This document shows, piece by piece, positions 1-8,391 of a stretch of DNA of 33,678 bases. Below the pieces are notes generated by a model. It was not told the origin of the DNA. It searched no databases and saw only the letters and a list, made by a program, of their open reading frames with translations. Position numbers and translations under genes: made by a program. The stretch spans positions 1 to 33,678 of the forward strand of contig WBUO01000020.1 of NCBI GenBank assembly GCA_008933675.1. Reading direction: 5' to 3'. The DNA comes from Dechloromonas sp. (lineage in GTDB: Bacteria > Pseudomonadota > Gammaproteobacteria > Burkholderiales > Rhodocyclaceae). Each line of letters opens with the position of its first letter. The first letter of the stretch is position 1.

Positions 1-897
1 CAGCCATACCGAGACGTCTTCTGTCGGCAGTCCCTCGCTACGCCGTTGCCATGCCCAGCCTTGCTGCCCGAGCAAGGCTGCCACTTCGGCAAAGCGCTGC
101 GGATGGCGGGGTACCAGCACCAACAGTACACCGGCCACCGGCAGCCGGCGCCAGGCATCGAGAATCAGCAACTCCTCCCCCTCGCGGGTGCTGGCGGCCA
201 GCCACACGGGGCGCCGGCCGATGGCTTGCCGCCAGCCCTCGCCCAGCGCCAGCTTCTCCGCTGCTGGCGAGACGTCGAACTTGATGTTGCCGCACACCTC
301 AGGCGTCTGAGCTCCGAGACCGGCAATCCGTTGCGCATCGCCGGCGGTCTGGGCGCAAACGCCCGCCAGACTGGCAAATGCCGGCTTCACCAGTGGTCGC
401 AGGCGGCCATAGCCGCGTGCCGAACGCGCCGAAAGGCGGGCATTGGCGAGAATCACCGGGATTTTCTGGCGGACAGCGGCGGCCAGCAGGTTCGGCCAGA
501 TCTCGGTTTCCATCAGCACACCGAAGGCCGGTGCGAAATGCCGCAGGAAGCGCCGGCTGGCACCAGGATAGTCATACGGCAGATAGGCCTGAAGTACCCG
601 GTCGCCATAGACCGATCTACCGGCTTCGCGACCGGTCGGCGTCATGCCAGTCAGCAGGATGCGATGTTCCGGCCAGCGAGCCAGCAGGCCTTCGATCAGC
701 GGCTGGGCGGCACGCGTCTCGCCGACCGAGACCGCATGCACCCAGATCAGGCGCGGTGGAACCGGCTGGCTATAGAAGCCATGGCGCTCACCCAGATGCT
801 GCAGATACTCGGGTTGCTTCCGCGCCCGCCACAGCAGGCGCAACCAGATCAACGGCGTCGCCAGATAGAAGAGCAGCGAATAGAGCAGGCGTGCCAT
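1..897 (-). CDS. waaA: WaaA (KdtA), Kdo transferase, partial (C-terminus outside window)
   Basis: Inner-membrane glycosyltransferase that adds Kdo residues from CMP-Kdo to lipid A precursor. The frame is open from an ATG at 897 to the left edge, giving 299 codons of a protein usually about 420 aa, so roughly 70% is present. Seen: an N-terminal hydrophobic anchor (LLYSLLFYLATPLIWLRLL), then the family motifs VHAVSVGET, TGMTPTG, YLPYD, METEIWPN, ANARLSARSA, GNIKFD and LVPRHPQRF, colinear with E. coli KdtA as I remember it. Its ATG overlaps the waaC stop by one base (TGATG), so the two are translationally coupled. Identification is firm; only the end is missing. Confidence 0.95.
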   Translation of the reverse strand, partial: MARLLYSLLFYLATPLIWLRLLWRARKQPEYLQHLGERHGFYSQPVPPRLIWVHAVSVGETRAAQPLIEGLLARWPEHRILLTGMTPTGREAGRSVYGDRVLQAYLPYDYPGASRRFLRHFAPAFGVLMETEIWPNLLAAAVRQKIPVILANARLSARSARGYGRLRPLVKPAFASLAGVCAQTAGDAQRIAGLGAQTPEVCGNIKFDVSPAAEKLALGEGWRQAIGRRPVWLAASTREGEELLILDAWRRLPVAGVLLVLVPRHPQRFAEVAALLGQQGWAWQRRSEGLPTEDVSVWL

Positions 898-1850
898 CAG
901 TCGCCGGCAGCCTGCAATTCGGCGAGCACTGCCGCCACGCTGGGCAACTGGGCCTTGCCGCCCAGATTGCGATGGAAACCGATCCCGAAGACGCCGGTCA
1001 GACCCGGGTCGGTCGCGGTATACAGGGCCACCGTCGGAATTTTCAGGGCGACAGCCAGGTGCGTCAGCCCGGTATCGACACCGACTGCGGCACGGGCTCC
1101 GGCCAGCACTCCGGCAAGTTCAGCGATGCTCAGCGGCGGAGCGGCAATGGCACCGGGAATGCTCTCGGCCAGCCGGGCTGCGCGGGCACGTTCGAGCGCA
1201 TTGCCGGCGGGCAGCACGGCGGCACAACCCTGTCGCTGCAACTGCCGGCCGAGCTCAAGCCAGCAATCCTCTGGCCACAACTTGTCGTCACGACTGGTGG
1301 CGGTCAGAAAGACGGCATAAGGCGTCGGCGGCAACCAATGAAAGCTGCCTGGCGCGGCAGCAATACCGTAGTCGGGGTTCGGGTCCGGCGTGTAGCCAAG
1401 CGCGGCGCCGACCAGCAAGCGGTTGCGCGTGACCGCATGGGCTGTCGTCGGAATCGAAAAACGCTGGTCGTAGAAGCGGGAAGCCAGCGGCTCACGGATC
1501 GAGTCGGCGGCATAGCCGCAGCGCACACCGATTGCCTGAGCGGTGATCAGGCCGCTTTTCAACAGGCCCTGGGTATCGATTACCCGGTCGTAGCGACATG
1601 CCTGCAAGCGTTTGCGGAAGGCAGCCATTTCCCGCCAGGTCTGCCAGTCGAGCAGATGCTTGCGCCAGCGACGGACGGCGACGGCATGGATGGCCCCGAC
1701 AGATGGATGCAGGCGGGGAATGGCCGCGAAACTCTCTTCAACGCACCAGTCGATGTCAGCCCCGGGAAAATGCTGTCGTATGTCGCTAACCACCGGCAAG
1801 TTGTGGATAACGTCGCCGAGCGAGGAAGTTTTCACGATCAGGATGCGCAT
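897..1850 (-). CDS. waaC: WaaC, ADP-heptose:LPS heptosyltransferase I
   Basis: Cytoplasmic-face glycosyltransferase (GT9) that adds the first L-glycero-D-manno-heptose to Kdo2-lipid A. The 317 aa match the usual length. Seen: N-terminal MRILIVKTSSLGDVIHNLP, typical of WaaC; the DTQGLLKS motif; SRDDKLWP in the middle; and the C-terminal GVDTGLTHLA nucleotide-sugar-binding segment found in GT9 enzymes. It is followed directly by waaA, so both inner-core steps are made from one transcript. Heptosyltransferase II (WaaF) is the alternative, but the N-terminal motif and the coupling to waaA favour WaaC. Confidence 0.93.
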   Translation of the reverse strand: MRILIVKTSSLGDVIHNLPVVSDIRQHFPGADIDWCVEESFAAIPRLHPSVGAIHAVAVRRWRKHLLDWQTWREMAAFRKRLQACRYDRVIDTQGLLKSGLITAQAIGVRCGYAADSIREPLASRFYDQRFSIPTTAHAVTRNRLLVGAALGYTPDPNPDYGIAAAPGSFHWLPPTPYAVFLTATSRDDKLWPEDCWLELGRQLQRQGCAAVLPAGNALERARAARLAESIPGAIAAPPLSIAELAGVLAGARAAVGVDTGLTHLAVALKIPTVALYTATDPGLTGVFGIGFHRNLGGKAQLPSVAAVLAELQAAGD

Positions 1851-1863
1851 CGGCAGATAAAAT

Positions 1864-1888
1864 GACGGCTTTCGAAGCCGCCATTATA
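1864..1888 (-). promoter_or_regulatory. Probable waaC promoter -10 box and leader hairpin
   Basis: Reading the minus strand, 1888-1883 is a perfect TATAAT. A start of transcription about 7 bases downstream would give a leader of about 26 bases before the waaC ATG at 1850. No good -35 hexamer is seen at 16-18 bases spacing. Immediately downstream, 1866-1880 is a 6-bp perfect inverted repeat with a 3-base loop (CGGCTT-TCG-AAGCCG) that would lie at the very start of the transcript. Confidence 0.45.
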
Positions 1889-1992
1889 GAGGGCTCACCG
1901 TTGTCCCCGACGCCTGGCTTGCAGGCTGGGCGCAACGTCATAAGGATGCTGCAGTGCGGTAAAATCCCGTGATCATTGGCAAGGAACAGTCT

Positions 1993-3000
1993 GTGAAAAT
2001 TCTCGTTACCGGCGCTGCCGGCTTTATCGGCATGACCACTTCGCTGCGCCTGCTGGCGCGCGGCGACACCGTCGTTGGCCTCGACAACCTGAACGACTAC
2101 TACGAAGTCTCCCTCAAGGAAAACCGCCTGGCACGACTGACCGGCCATCCCGGATTCCGCTTCGTGAAGCTGGATGTGGCGGATCGCGCCGGCATGGAAA
2201 CGCTGTTCGCCGCCGAGAAATTCGACAAGGTGATCCATCTGGCTGCCCAGGCCGGTGTCCGCTACTCGCTGCAGAACCCACACGCTTACATCGACAGCAA
2301 TCTGGTCGGCTTCACCAACATTCTCGAGGGCTGCCGCCACAACAAGGTGGCGCATCTGGTTTACGCCTCCAGCTCCAGCGTCTATGGCGGCAATACCAAG
2401 ATGCCGTTTTCCGAACACGACAGCGTCGACCATCCGGTCAGCCTCTATGCGGCAACCAAGAAGGCCAACGAGTTGATGGCACACACCTACAGCCATCTCT
2501 ATGGCCTGCCGACCACCGGCCTGCGCTTTTTCACCGTCTACGGACCGTGGGGTCGCCCGGACATGGCCCTCTTCCTGTTCACCAAGGCAATTCTCGAAGG
2601 ACGACCGATCGACGTCTTCAACCACGGCAACATGCGGCGCGACTTCACCTACATTGACGACATCGTCGAAGGCGTCATCCGCGTGCTCGACAGGACAGCC
2701 GAAGCCAATCCGATCTATGGCGCACTCAGCGCCGACCCGGCGACGAGCAACGTACCTTACCGTGTCTTCAATATCGGCAACAACAATCCGGTACAACTGC
2801 TTGATTTCATCGGCGCCATCGAGAAGGCACTCGGCCGGTCGGCGGAAAAGCGCCTGCTCCCCTTGCAGGATGGCGATGTTCCGGCCACCTATGCCGATAC
2901 CTCGCTGCTCAACGACTGGGTCGGTTTCGTACCGGGAACACCTGTCGAGGAAGGCGTCAGCCGCTTCGTCGCCTGGTATCGCGAGTATTACAGAATCTAG
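1993..3000 (+). CDS. NAD-dependent epimerase, UDP-glucuronate 4-epimerase (CapI/GAE) type
   Basis: Short-chain dehydrogenase/reductase-fold sugar epimerase, likely interconverting UDP-glucuronate and UDP-galacturonate for surface polysaccharide. Seen: the NAD-binding glycine motif TGAAGFIG at residues 6-13, the [17 protein letters not shown] segment characteristic of the CapI/GAE group, AAQAGVRYS, the serine run ASSSSVYG, the catalytic pair [20 protein letters not shown], and [13 protein letters not shown] chose the GTG at 1993 (335 aa) because AAGGAA sits 6 bases before it at 1981-1986 and it begins MKILVTG as in the family. A GTG at 1969 has no ribosome-binding site. Neighbours (waaC/waaA, glmS) fit envelope polysaccharide work. 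The exact sugar is inferred. Confidence 0.85.
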   Translation: MKILVTGAAGFIGMTTSLRLLARGDTVVGLDNLNDYYEVSLKENRLARLTGHPGFRFVKLDVADRAGMETLFAAEKFDKVIHLAAQAGVRYSLQNPHAYIDSNLVGFTNILEGCRHNKVAHLVYASSSSVYGGNTKMPFSEHDSVDHPVSLYAATKKANELMAHTYSHLYGLPTTGLRFFTVYGPWGRPDMALFLFTKAILEGRPIDVFNHGNMRRDFTYIDDIVEGVIRVLDRTAEANPIYGALSADPATSNVPYRVFNIGNNNPVQLLDFIGAIEKALGRSAEKRLLPLQDGDVPATYADTSLLNDWVGFVPGTPVEEGVSRFVAWYREYYRI

Positions 3001-3057
3001 TCATCAGCGGCCCGCTGATTTCCCGCCCAACCCTACTTCCGAGAGCTAACCCCTACC

Positions 3058-4881
3058 ATGTGTGGCATCGTCGCGGCAGCAGCCGGCAACAACATCGTCC
3101 CCGTCCTCGTCGAGGGGTTGAAGAAGCTCGAGTACCGTGGCTATGACTCGGCCGGTCTGGCCGTGATCAGCGGCCCAAGTATCGAACGGGTCCGCTCGGT
3201 CGGTCGCGTTGCCGAACTGGAAGCTGCCTCTGCCGGCACCAGCGCGGTCACCGGCATCGCCCACACGCGCTGGGCGACGCACGGCGTACCCTGCGAACGC
3301 AATGCCCACCCGCATGTTTCCGGCTCGATCGCTGTCGTTCATAACGGCATCATCGAGAACTACGAAACCCTGCGCAGCGAGTTGACCGCCCAGGGTTATG
3401 TATTCACCTCCGATACCGACACTGAAAGCATCGCCCACCTGATCGAGGCAACGCTGAAGAGCGAGCCCGATCTGTTCAAGGCCGTGCAGATTGCCTGCCG
3501 GCGGCTGGTCGGCGCCTACGCCATTGCCGTCGTCGATCACCGCCAGCCGGCCAAGGTCGTCGTCGCCCGCGAAGGCTCGCCACTGCTGCTCGGCGTTTCG
3601 GAAGGCGGCAACTACGCGGCCTCCGACGCGTCGGCATTGCTTCAGGTGACGCGCAACATGGTCTATCTGGAGAATGGCGATATCGCCGAACTGACGCCGG
3701 CCGGTATCCGCATCAGCCTGCTCGACGGCACGCCGGTCGAGCGCCCCATCCACGTTTCGCAGCTGTCGGCTGCCGCGGTCGAACTCGGCACCTACCGCCA
3801 CTACATGCAGAAGGAAATCTTCGAGCAGCCCGAGGCGCTGGCCAACACCCTGGAGATCGTTGGCGGCAGCAAGACCATACAACCCGGCATTTTCGGCGCA
3901 GAAGCCGGCAATCTACTGGGCGATGTCGACTCGATCCTCATCCTGGCATGCGGCACCAGCAGCCATTCCGGATTTACCGCCCGCTACTGGCTTGAGGCCA
4001 TCGCCGGCGTGCCATGCAATGTCGAGATCGCCAGCGAATACCGCTACCGCACGTCGGTGGCCAATCCGCGCCAACTGATCGTCGCCATCTCGCAGTCCGG
4101 CGAGACGGCCGACACCCTGGCCGCACTGCGCCACGCCAAGGCCCTCGGCCAGACCAGGACCCTGGCCATCTGCAACGTGCCGGAATCGGCCATCGTCCGC
4201 GAATGCGCACTGCGCTTCATCACCCGTGCCGGCCCGGAAATCGGCGTCGCCTCGACCAAAGCCTTCACCACCCAGCTGGCCGCCCTGTTCGTGCTGACCC
4301 TGGTCATGGCCAAGATCCGCCAGCGCCTGAGCGGTGAACTGGAAAGCGCCTACATCGACCAGTTGCGCCATCTGCCGGTGGCCGTCAACAAGGTCCTCGA
4401 ACTGGAGCCGGAAATCGAAGCCTGGGCCAAGCGCTTCGCCGACAAGCACCATGCGCTCTTCCTCGGCCGTGGCCGCCATTTCCCGATCGCCATGGAAGGT
4501 GCGCTGAAACTGAAGGAAATTTCCTACATCCACGCCGAAGCCTATCCGGCCGGTGAACTGAAGCACGGCCCGCTGGCCCTCGTCGACGCCAACATGCCGG
4601 TCATCTCGGTGGCTCCGAACGATGTGTTGCTCGACAAACTGAAATCCAACCTCAAGGAAGTGCAGGCCCGCGGCGGCGAACTCTACGTCTTCGCCGACGC
4701 CGATTCGGAAATCCCGGAATCGGAAGGCGTGCACATCCTGCGCCTGCCCGAACACTACGGGGAACTGTCGCCGATCCTGCACGTTGTGCCGCTGCAACTG
4801 CTCTCCTACCACGCCGCCCTGGTCAAGGGCACCGATGTGGACAAGCCACGCAATCTGGCGAAGTCGGTAACGGTCGAATGA
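3058..4881 (+). CDS. glmS: GlmS, glutamine--fructose-6-phosphate aminotransferase
   Basis: Cytoplasmic enzyme making glucosamine-6-phosphate from fructose-6-phosphate and glutamine, the first step to UDP-GlcNAc. The 607 aa are the usual length. The N-terminal Ntn-hydrolase half shows the catalytic Cys2 (MCGIV), [16 protein letters not shown] and [11 protein letters not shown]. The isomerase half has two SIS domains with [52 protein letters not shown] and [14 protein letters not shown], and the C-terminal [12 protein letters not shown]. It follows the epimerase by 57 bp and may share its transcript. No glmS ribozyme-like structure is evident upstream, as expected for a proteobacterium. Confidence 0.98.
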   Translation: MCGIVAAAAGNNIVPVLVEGLKKLEYRGYDSAGLAVISGPSIERVRSVGRVAELEAASAGTSAVTGIAHTRWATHGVPCERNAHPHVSGSIAVVHNGIIENYETLRSELTAQGYVFTSDTDTESIAHLIEATLKSEPDLFKAVQIACRRLVGAYAIAVVDHRQPAKVVVAREGSPLLLGVSEGGNYAASDASALLQVTRNMVYLENGDIAELTPAGIRISLLDGTPVERPIHVSQLSAAAVELGTYRHYMQKEIFEQPEALANTLEIVGGSKTIQPGIFGAEAGNLLGDVDSILILACGTSSHSGFTARYWLEAIAGVPCNVEIASEYRYRTSVANPRQLIVAISQSGETADTLAALRHAKALGQTRTLAICNVPESAIVRECALRFITRAGPEIGVASTKAFTTQLAALFVLTLVMAKIRQRLSGELESAYIDQLRHLPVAVNKVLELEPEIEAWAKRFADKHHALFLGRGRHFPIAMEGALKLKEISYIHAEAYPAGELKHGPLALVDANMPVISVAPNDVLLDKLKSNLKEVQARGGELYVFADADSEIPESEGVHILRLPEHYGELSPILHVVPLQLLSYHAALVKGTDVDKPRNLAKSVTVE

Positions 4882-4909
4882 TGACCGCCTCACTGCTCCG
4901 GACTCGAGG

Positions 4910-5015
4910 CTTGCCGCGCAGGCCAACCCGGCCATGCCGGGTTGAGGCCGCCCCGGCAACCGGCCGCGGCGGCAAGTCACGCACCCCGGCCTGGTCGCTC
5001 ACGGGCGACCAGGCC
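4910..5015 (+). other. Cluster of strong hairpins between glmS and apaH
   Basis: The 160-bp gap contains two perfect inverted repeats. The first has arms 4924-4932 and 4936-4944 (CAACCCGGC / GCCGGGTTG, 3-base loop); the flanking arms 4910-4916 and 4970-4976 (CTTGCCG / CGGCAAG) could enclose it. The second has 11-bp arms 4988-4998 and 5005-5015 (GGCCTGGTCGC / GCGACCAGGCC, 6-base loop). No T-run follows either, so they are not standard intrinsic terminators. They may protect the glmS 3' end, terminate weakly, or belong to a dispersed repeat family. Confidence 0.6.
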
Positions 5016-5041
5016 TCTGACGGCTGACAAGCAGCAGCCAA

Positions 5042-5872
5042 ATGGCCACCTACGCCATCGGCGACATCCAGGGGTGCTACGACTCGCTGCAACGCCTGCT
5101 CGAACTGTGCGCTTTCGACCCGGCCGTTGACCGCCTCTGGCTGGTCGGTGACCTGGTCAATCGCGGCCCGAAATCGCTGGAAACGCTGCGCCTGATCCAC
5201 GGTCTCGGCGACGCGGCCCTGACCGTGCTCGGCAATCACGACCTGTATCTGCTGATGGTGGCCGAAGGCGGCGCCAAGTTCCGCGGCAAGGACGACACCA
5301 TCCAGGCGGTACTCGACGCCCCGGATGCCGGCGAGTTGCTCGGCTGGCTGCGCCGCCAGCCGCTATGCCATACCGAAGGCGGTTTCTGTCTGGTCCATGC
5401 CGGCCTGCTGCCGCAGTGGACGGCTGAGCGCGCCCGTGAACTGGCCCGCGAGGTCGAAACCATGCTGCAGGGCGCGCAGTTCCGCGAGTTCGTTCTCAAC
5501 CTCTGGGGCAGCGAGCCCGCCGCCTGGTCGGATGCGTTGACCGGCTGGCCGCGCTTGCGCGTGATCGTCAACGCGATGACCCGCATGCGTTTCTGCACTG
5601 TCGACGGAATCATGGATTTCAAGGTCAAGGGACCGCTGGCCAAAGCCCCGCCGGGCTATCTGCCGTGGTTCGCCCTGCCCGACCGGCGGAGTGCCGATGC
5701 CGTGCTGGTTACCGGCCACTGGTCGGCGCTCGGCCTGCAGATCACGCCGAATCTGCTGGCACTGGATTCCGGCTGCCTGTGGGGCGGTCATCTGACGGCG
5801 ATACGCCTGGAAGATCGCCAGGTGTTTCAAGTGGATTGCTCACCAGGGGAAGCCCGGCCGCTAGCGCGATAG
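5042..5872 (+). CDS. apaH: ApaH, symmetrical diadenosine tetraphosphatase
   Basis: Cytoplasmic metallophosphatase splitting Ap4A into two ADP. The 276 aa match the family. Seen: the metallophosphoesterase blocks MATYAIGDIQGC, GDLVNRGP, LGNHD at residues 62-66, LVHAGLLPQW and TGHWSALG, and the ApaH-specific end LDSGCLWGGHLTAIR. The start is the ATG at 5042, which begins exactly at the conserved N-terminus; the ribosome-binding site before it is weak. Its last 131 bp overlap the tail of the convergent olsA gene. Confidence 0.95.
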   Translation: MATYAIGDIQGCYDSLQRLLELCAFDPAVDRLWLVGDLVNRGPKSLETLRLIHGLGDAALTVLGNHDLYLLMVAEGGAKFRGKDDTIQAVLDAPDAGELLGWLRRQPLCHTEGGFCLVHAGLLPQWTAERARELAREVETMLQGAQFREFVLNLWGSEPAAWSDALTGWPRLRVIVNAMTRMRFCTVDGIMDFKVKGPLAKAPPGYLPWFALPDRRSADAVLVTGHWSALGLQITPNLLALDSGCLWGGHLTAIRLEDRQVFQVDCSPGEARPLAR

Positions 5873-6587
5873 CTTCGCGCGCCTCAGCGGCGACCTGCTT
5901 GCGATCCTCGCCGTTCATGCCGCGCAACGGTGTCGTCACCAGCCGTGCGATCAGACGCCGCCGCCCGAGGATGGCTCGCGTGCATTGCGCCAGCGTGATG
6001 TCGCCATCGTAACGGGGGGCCAGACTGCGCCGGCCGTCAAGTTCCCAGTAGGAGATCGCCACCGGCAACACCGGCCGGCCGGCGGCAAGGGCCGGCTGGA
6101 TCAGCGCGGCATGAAAGTGCAGCAGACCGCGACCGTCGGTCGTCGTACCTTCGGGGAAGATGGCGACATGCTTGCCGCGGGCCAGCGCATCGCCGACTTC
6201 GGCATTGATCACCCGGGCATGGCCGCGGCTGCCGCGGCGCAGGAAGATGGTGTCGTGGCGCGCAGCCAGCCAGCCGATCACCGGCCACTGGCGGACTTCG
6301 GCCTTGGAGACGAAGGCTGCCGGCAGCGCGGCGTTGATCACATAGATGTCGATCCAGGAGATGTGATTGGCTACCAGCAGGGCGCCGGGTACGACATGTG
6401 TCAGATCGGCCTCAACCTCGACGCCCAGGGCATCGAGCAGGGCGACGGCCCACGTCGCCTTGAGACGCAGACGGATCGCCTCGCTGCACAGCGGGCACAC
6501 GACGAGCGTGACCAGTACGCCGGCGGCGAGCAGCAGGGTGACACGGAACAGACGGTAGCTGCGGAGCAGGAAGGTGGTTTCGTTCAG
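5742..6587 (-). CDS. olsA: OlsA-like lysophospholipid acyltransferase (PlsC family), probable CTG start
   Basis: Membrane-associated acyltransferase, probably adding the second (ester-linked) fatty acid to lyso-ornithine lipid made by OlsB encoded just upstream. Seen: an N-terminal hydrophobic segment (VTLLLAAGVLVTLVVCPL), the catalytic motif NHISWID (HX4D), FLRRGSRGHA, FPEGTTTDG and PVLPVAISY, all in PlsC order. The frame has no ATG, GTG or TTG between residues of the upstream gene and this anchor; the first plausible start is a CTG at 6587-6585 that overlaps the olsB stop (CTGA), giving 281 aa. The next GTG would cut through the membrane anchor. The last ~43 codons run antisense into apaH and look like non-conserved tail. 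A role in phosphatidic acid synthesis is the alternative. Confidence 0.8.
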   Translation of the reverse strand: MNETTFLLRSYRLFRVTLLLAAGVLVTLVVCPLCSEAIRLRLKATWAVALLDALGVEVEADLTHVVPGALLVANHISWIDIYVINAALPAAFVSKAEVRQWPVIGWLAARHDTIFLRRGSRGHARVINAEVGDALARGKHVAIFPEGTTTDGRGLLHFHAALIQPALAAGRPVLPVAISYWELDGRRSLAPRYDGDITLAQCTRAILGRRRLIARLVTTPLRGMNGEDRKQVAAEAREAIALAAGLPLVSNPLETPGDLPGVSPSDDRPTGSRNPVPADSA

Positions 6588-7345
6588 GCGGCTTGTCCCA
6601 GATAGTGCTTGGCGTAACGGCCGGCGACCTTGACCATGGGCATCAGGATGGGCAGGTCGGCGGTATTGAAATCCGGATCCCAGGCCGGTTCGCCGCAGAT
6701 CCAGGCGCCGGCCCGCAGGTAGCCCTTGATCAGCGGCGGCACTTCGGCCGGACAATCCTGCTGGAGGGCAGCCAGCGGTAACGGACAACGCGGGAAGACA
6801 CGGTATTCCTGCGGCCCGAGATGCTCGGCAACCAGCCGATTATACAGACTGGCCGCAGCATGGCCGCCGTCAGCCATGCTGATCGAAGCGCAGCCCATCA
6901 GGTAGTCGTAGCCGCGGCTGGTCATGTATTCCGCCAGACCGGACCACAGCAGCATGATGGTGGCGCCGCTGCGATAGTCGGGATGGACGCAGGAGCGCCC
7001 GATCTCGACCAGACGGGGACGCAGGTGCTGAAGACGGGTCAGGTCGAATTCGTTTTCCGAGTAGTAACCGATCTGCCGGGCATTTTCCGGAGGCAGGATG
7101 CGGTAGGTACCGACGACCTCGCCGGATTGCGTGTCGCGGACGACCAGATGGTCGCAGAACGGATCGTAGATATCGTGATCGACGCCGGGTGTACGGCTCG
7201 GCAACTTGGCGCCGAGCTCGCCAGCGAAAATGCGATGGCGCAGACGCTGCGCCTCGAGGATTTCACCCTGCCCGTGGGCAAGGCCGACTGCCAGGCTGGG
7301 CCGCGCGCTACGGCGGCGTTGTGCACCGATGTGCTGATGTTCCAT
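6584..7345 (-). CDS. olsB: OlsB-like ornithine N-acyltransferase (GNAT fold)
   Basis: Probably transfers a 3-hydroxyacyl chain from acyl-ACP to ornithine, the first step in ornithine lipid synthesis. Seen: AQRLRHRIFAGELGAKLP, DPFCDHLVVRD, VVGTYRILPPENA, EIGRSCVHPDYRSGATIMLLW and MGCASISMADG, which are the blocks of the OlsB/hemolysin-like acyltransferase family (PF13444). The start is taken as the ATG at 7345 (253 aa) because GGAG lies 6 bases before it; an in-frame ATG at 7357 has no such site. The GGAG is buried in a 10-bp stem (see hairpin 7347-7375). olsA follows with overlap, giving a two-gene ornithine-lipid operon. Substrate is inferred from family and context. Confidence 0.85.
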   Translation of the reverse strand: MEHQHIGAQRRRSARPSLAVGLAHGQGEILEAQRLRHRIFAGELGAKLPSRTPGVDHDIYDPFCDHLVVRDTQSGEVVGTYRILPPENARQIGYYSENEFDLTRLQHLRPRLVEIGRSCVHPDYRSGATIMLLWSGLAEYMTSRGYDYLMGCASISMADGGHAAASLYNRLVAEHLGPQEYRVFPRCPLPLAALQQDCPAEVPPLIKGYLRAGAWICGEPAWDPDFNTADLPILMPMVKVAGRYAKHYLGQAA

Positions 7346-7346
7346 G

Positions 7347-7375
7347 CTGTTCTCCATTCAGGTTGTGGAGAACAG
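7347..7375 (-). promoter_or_regulatory. Hairpin that buries the olsB ribosome-binding site
   Basis: Arms 7347-7356 and 7366-7375 are perfectly complementary over 10 bp with a 9-base loop. In the olsB message the 3' arm (TGGAGAACAG) contains the GGAG ribosome-binding sequence and ends one base before the ATG at 7345. Folding would therefore hide the site. It could be an RNA thermosensor or other translational control; it could equally be a DNA operator dyad. Confidence 0.6.
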
Positions 7376-7421
7376 TGTGCAAACGATGGATTACAGCGCT
7401 ATTGCATGGAGTTTGCGATGG

Positions 7422-7445
7422 CGTTGCAGGCGGCCGCCTGCAACG
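7422..7445 (-). terminator. Perfect 24-bp palindrome downstream of the PfkB gene
   Basis: CGTTGCAGGCGG followed by its exact complement, with no unpaired loop beyond the 4 central bases, three bases after the kinase stop codon. There is no T-run on either side. It is likely a 3'-end stabiliser or a weak terminator for the kinase message and would also separate it from olsB. Confidence 0.5.
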
Positions 7446-7448
7446 GGC

Positions 7449-8384
7449 CTACCAGGGCAGCGAACCGAAGGCGCGCTGATAGCGGGCGGCGATTTCCTCA
7501 CGGCTTGGCTGGTGATTCTGCCCGCCGCGATGAGCGATCTTGATGGCCCCCATGACGGCGGCCAGCCGGCCCGTCGTCGGCCAGTCGAAGCCATTGGCGA
7601 TGCCGTACAGCAGCCCGGAACGATAGGCGTCGCCGCAACCGGTGGGATCGACGATGGCGTCCGCGGCGACGCAGGGAATGTTATGGCAGGTACCGTCGGT
7701 GTAGATATCGGAACCTTCACCGCCACGGGTGACGATCAATGCTTTCACCTCCTGAGCCAGGTCGGCCAGGCTGCGCCCGGTACGGTCGGTCAGCAGCTTG
7801 GCTTCGTAGTCGTTGAAGCAGGCGTAGTCGGCCAGACGCATGAAATCGAGCAGTTCGTCGCCATTGAACATCGGCAGGCCCTGGCCCGGATCGAAAATGA
7901 ACGGTACACCGGCCGCCGCAAAGTCGCGGGCGTGCTGCAGCATGCCTTCGCGGCCGTCCGGGGCAACAATGCCCAGCTTGGCCGACGACGCGTGTTCGAC
8001 CTTGTTCAGGTGTGAAAAACTCATGGCCCCCGGATGGAAGGCGGTAATCTGGTTGTCGTCGAGGTCTGTGGTGATGAAGGCCTGGGCAGTGAAACCACCG
8101 GGCACATGACGGACGTGCGTACGCGGCAAGCCAAGGCGGTCGAGGCGCTCGAGATAGGGCGCCGCATCGTCGCCGACAGTGGCCATGATCAGCGGCTCAC
8201 CGCCAAGCAGCATCAGGTTGTAGGCGATATTGCCGGCACAACCGCCGTACTCGCGGCGCATCTCGGGGACCAGGAAAGCGACGTTCAGGATATGGATCTG
8301 TTCCGGCAGGATGTGGTTCTTGAAACGGTCCGGAAAGACCATGATGTTGTCAAAGGCAAGTGAACCGCAGATGAGTGTCGTCAT
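7449..8384 (-). CDS. PfkB-family carbohydrate/adenosine kinase
   Basis: Cytoplasmic ribokinase-family enzyme phosphorylating a sugar or nucleoside with ATP; the substrate cannot be read from sequence. Starting at the ATG 8384 gives 311 aa and the typical N-terminus MTTLICGSLAFDNIMVFP. Seen: the first PfkB signature region GGCAGNIAYNLMLLGG, the lid segment, FDPGQGLP, and the second signature DPTGCGDAYRSG with the catalytic Asp of GxGD. In related betaproteobacteria such genes are often labelled adenosine kinase; that is a guess here. It starts 8 bp after the DUF3426 gene and may be the last gene of the aroQ-acc-prmA transcript. Confidence 0.85.
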   Translation of the reverse strand: MTTLICGSLAFDNIMVFPDRFKNHILPEQIHILNVAFLVPEMRREYGGCAGNIAYNLMLLGGEPLIMATVGDDAAPYLERLDRLGLPRTHVRHVPGGFTAQAFITTDLDDNQITAFHPGAMSFSHLNKVEHASSAKLGIVAPDGREGMLQHARDFAAAGVPFIFDPGQGLPMFNGDELLDFMRLADYACFNDYEAKLLTDRTGRSLADLAQEVKALIVTRGGEGSDIYTDGTCHNIPCVAADAIVDPTGCGDAYRSGLLYGIANGFDWPTTGRLAAVMGAIKIAHRGGQNHQPSREEIAARYQRAFGSLPW

Positions 8385-8391
8385 GTTGGAA

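Noticed and set aside
46-1865. Long plus-strand frames over waaA and waaC
   Set aside because: The minus strand encodes recognisable WaaA and WaaC throughout; the plus frames have no family motifs.
3001-3057. glmS ribozyme or riboswitch before glmS
   Set aside because: Only 57 bp are available and no matching structure is seen; the ribozyme is a Gram-positive feature.
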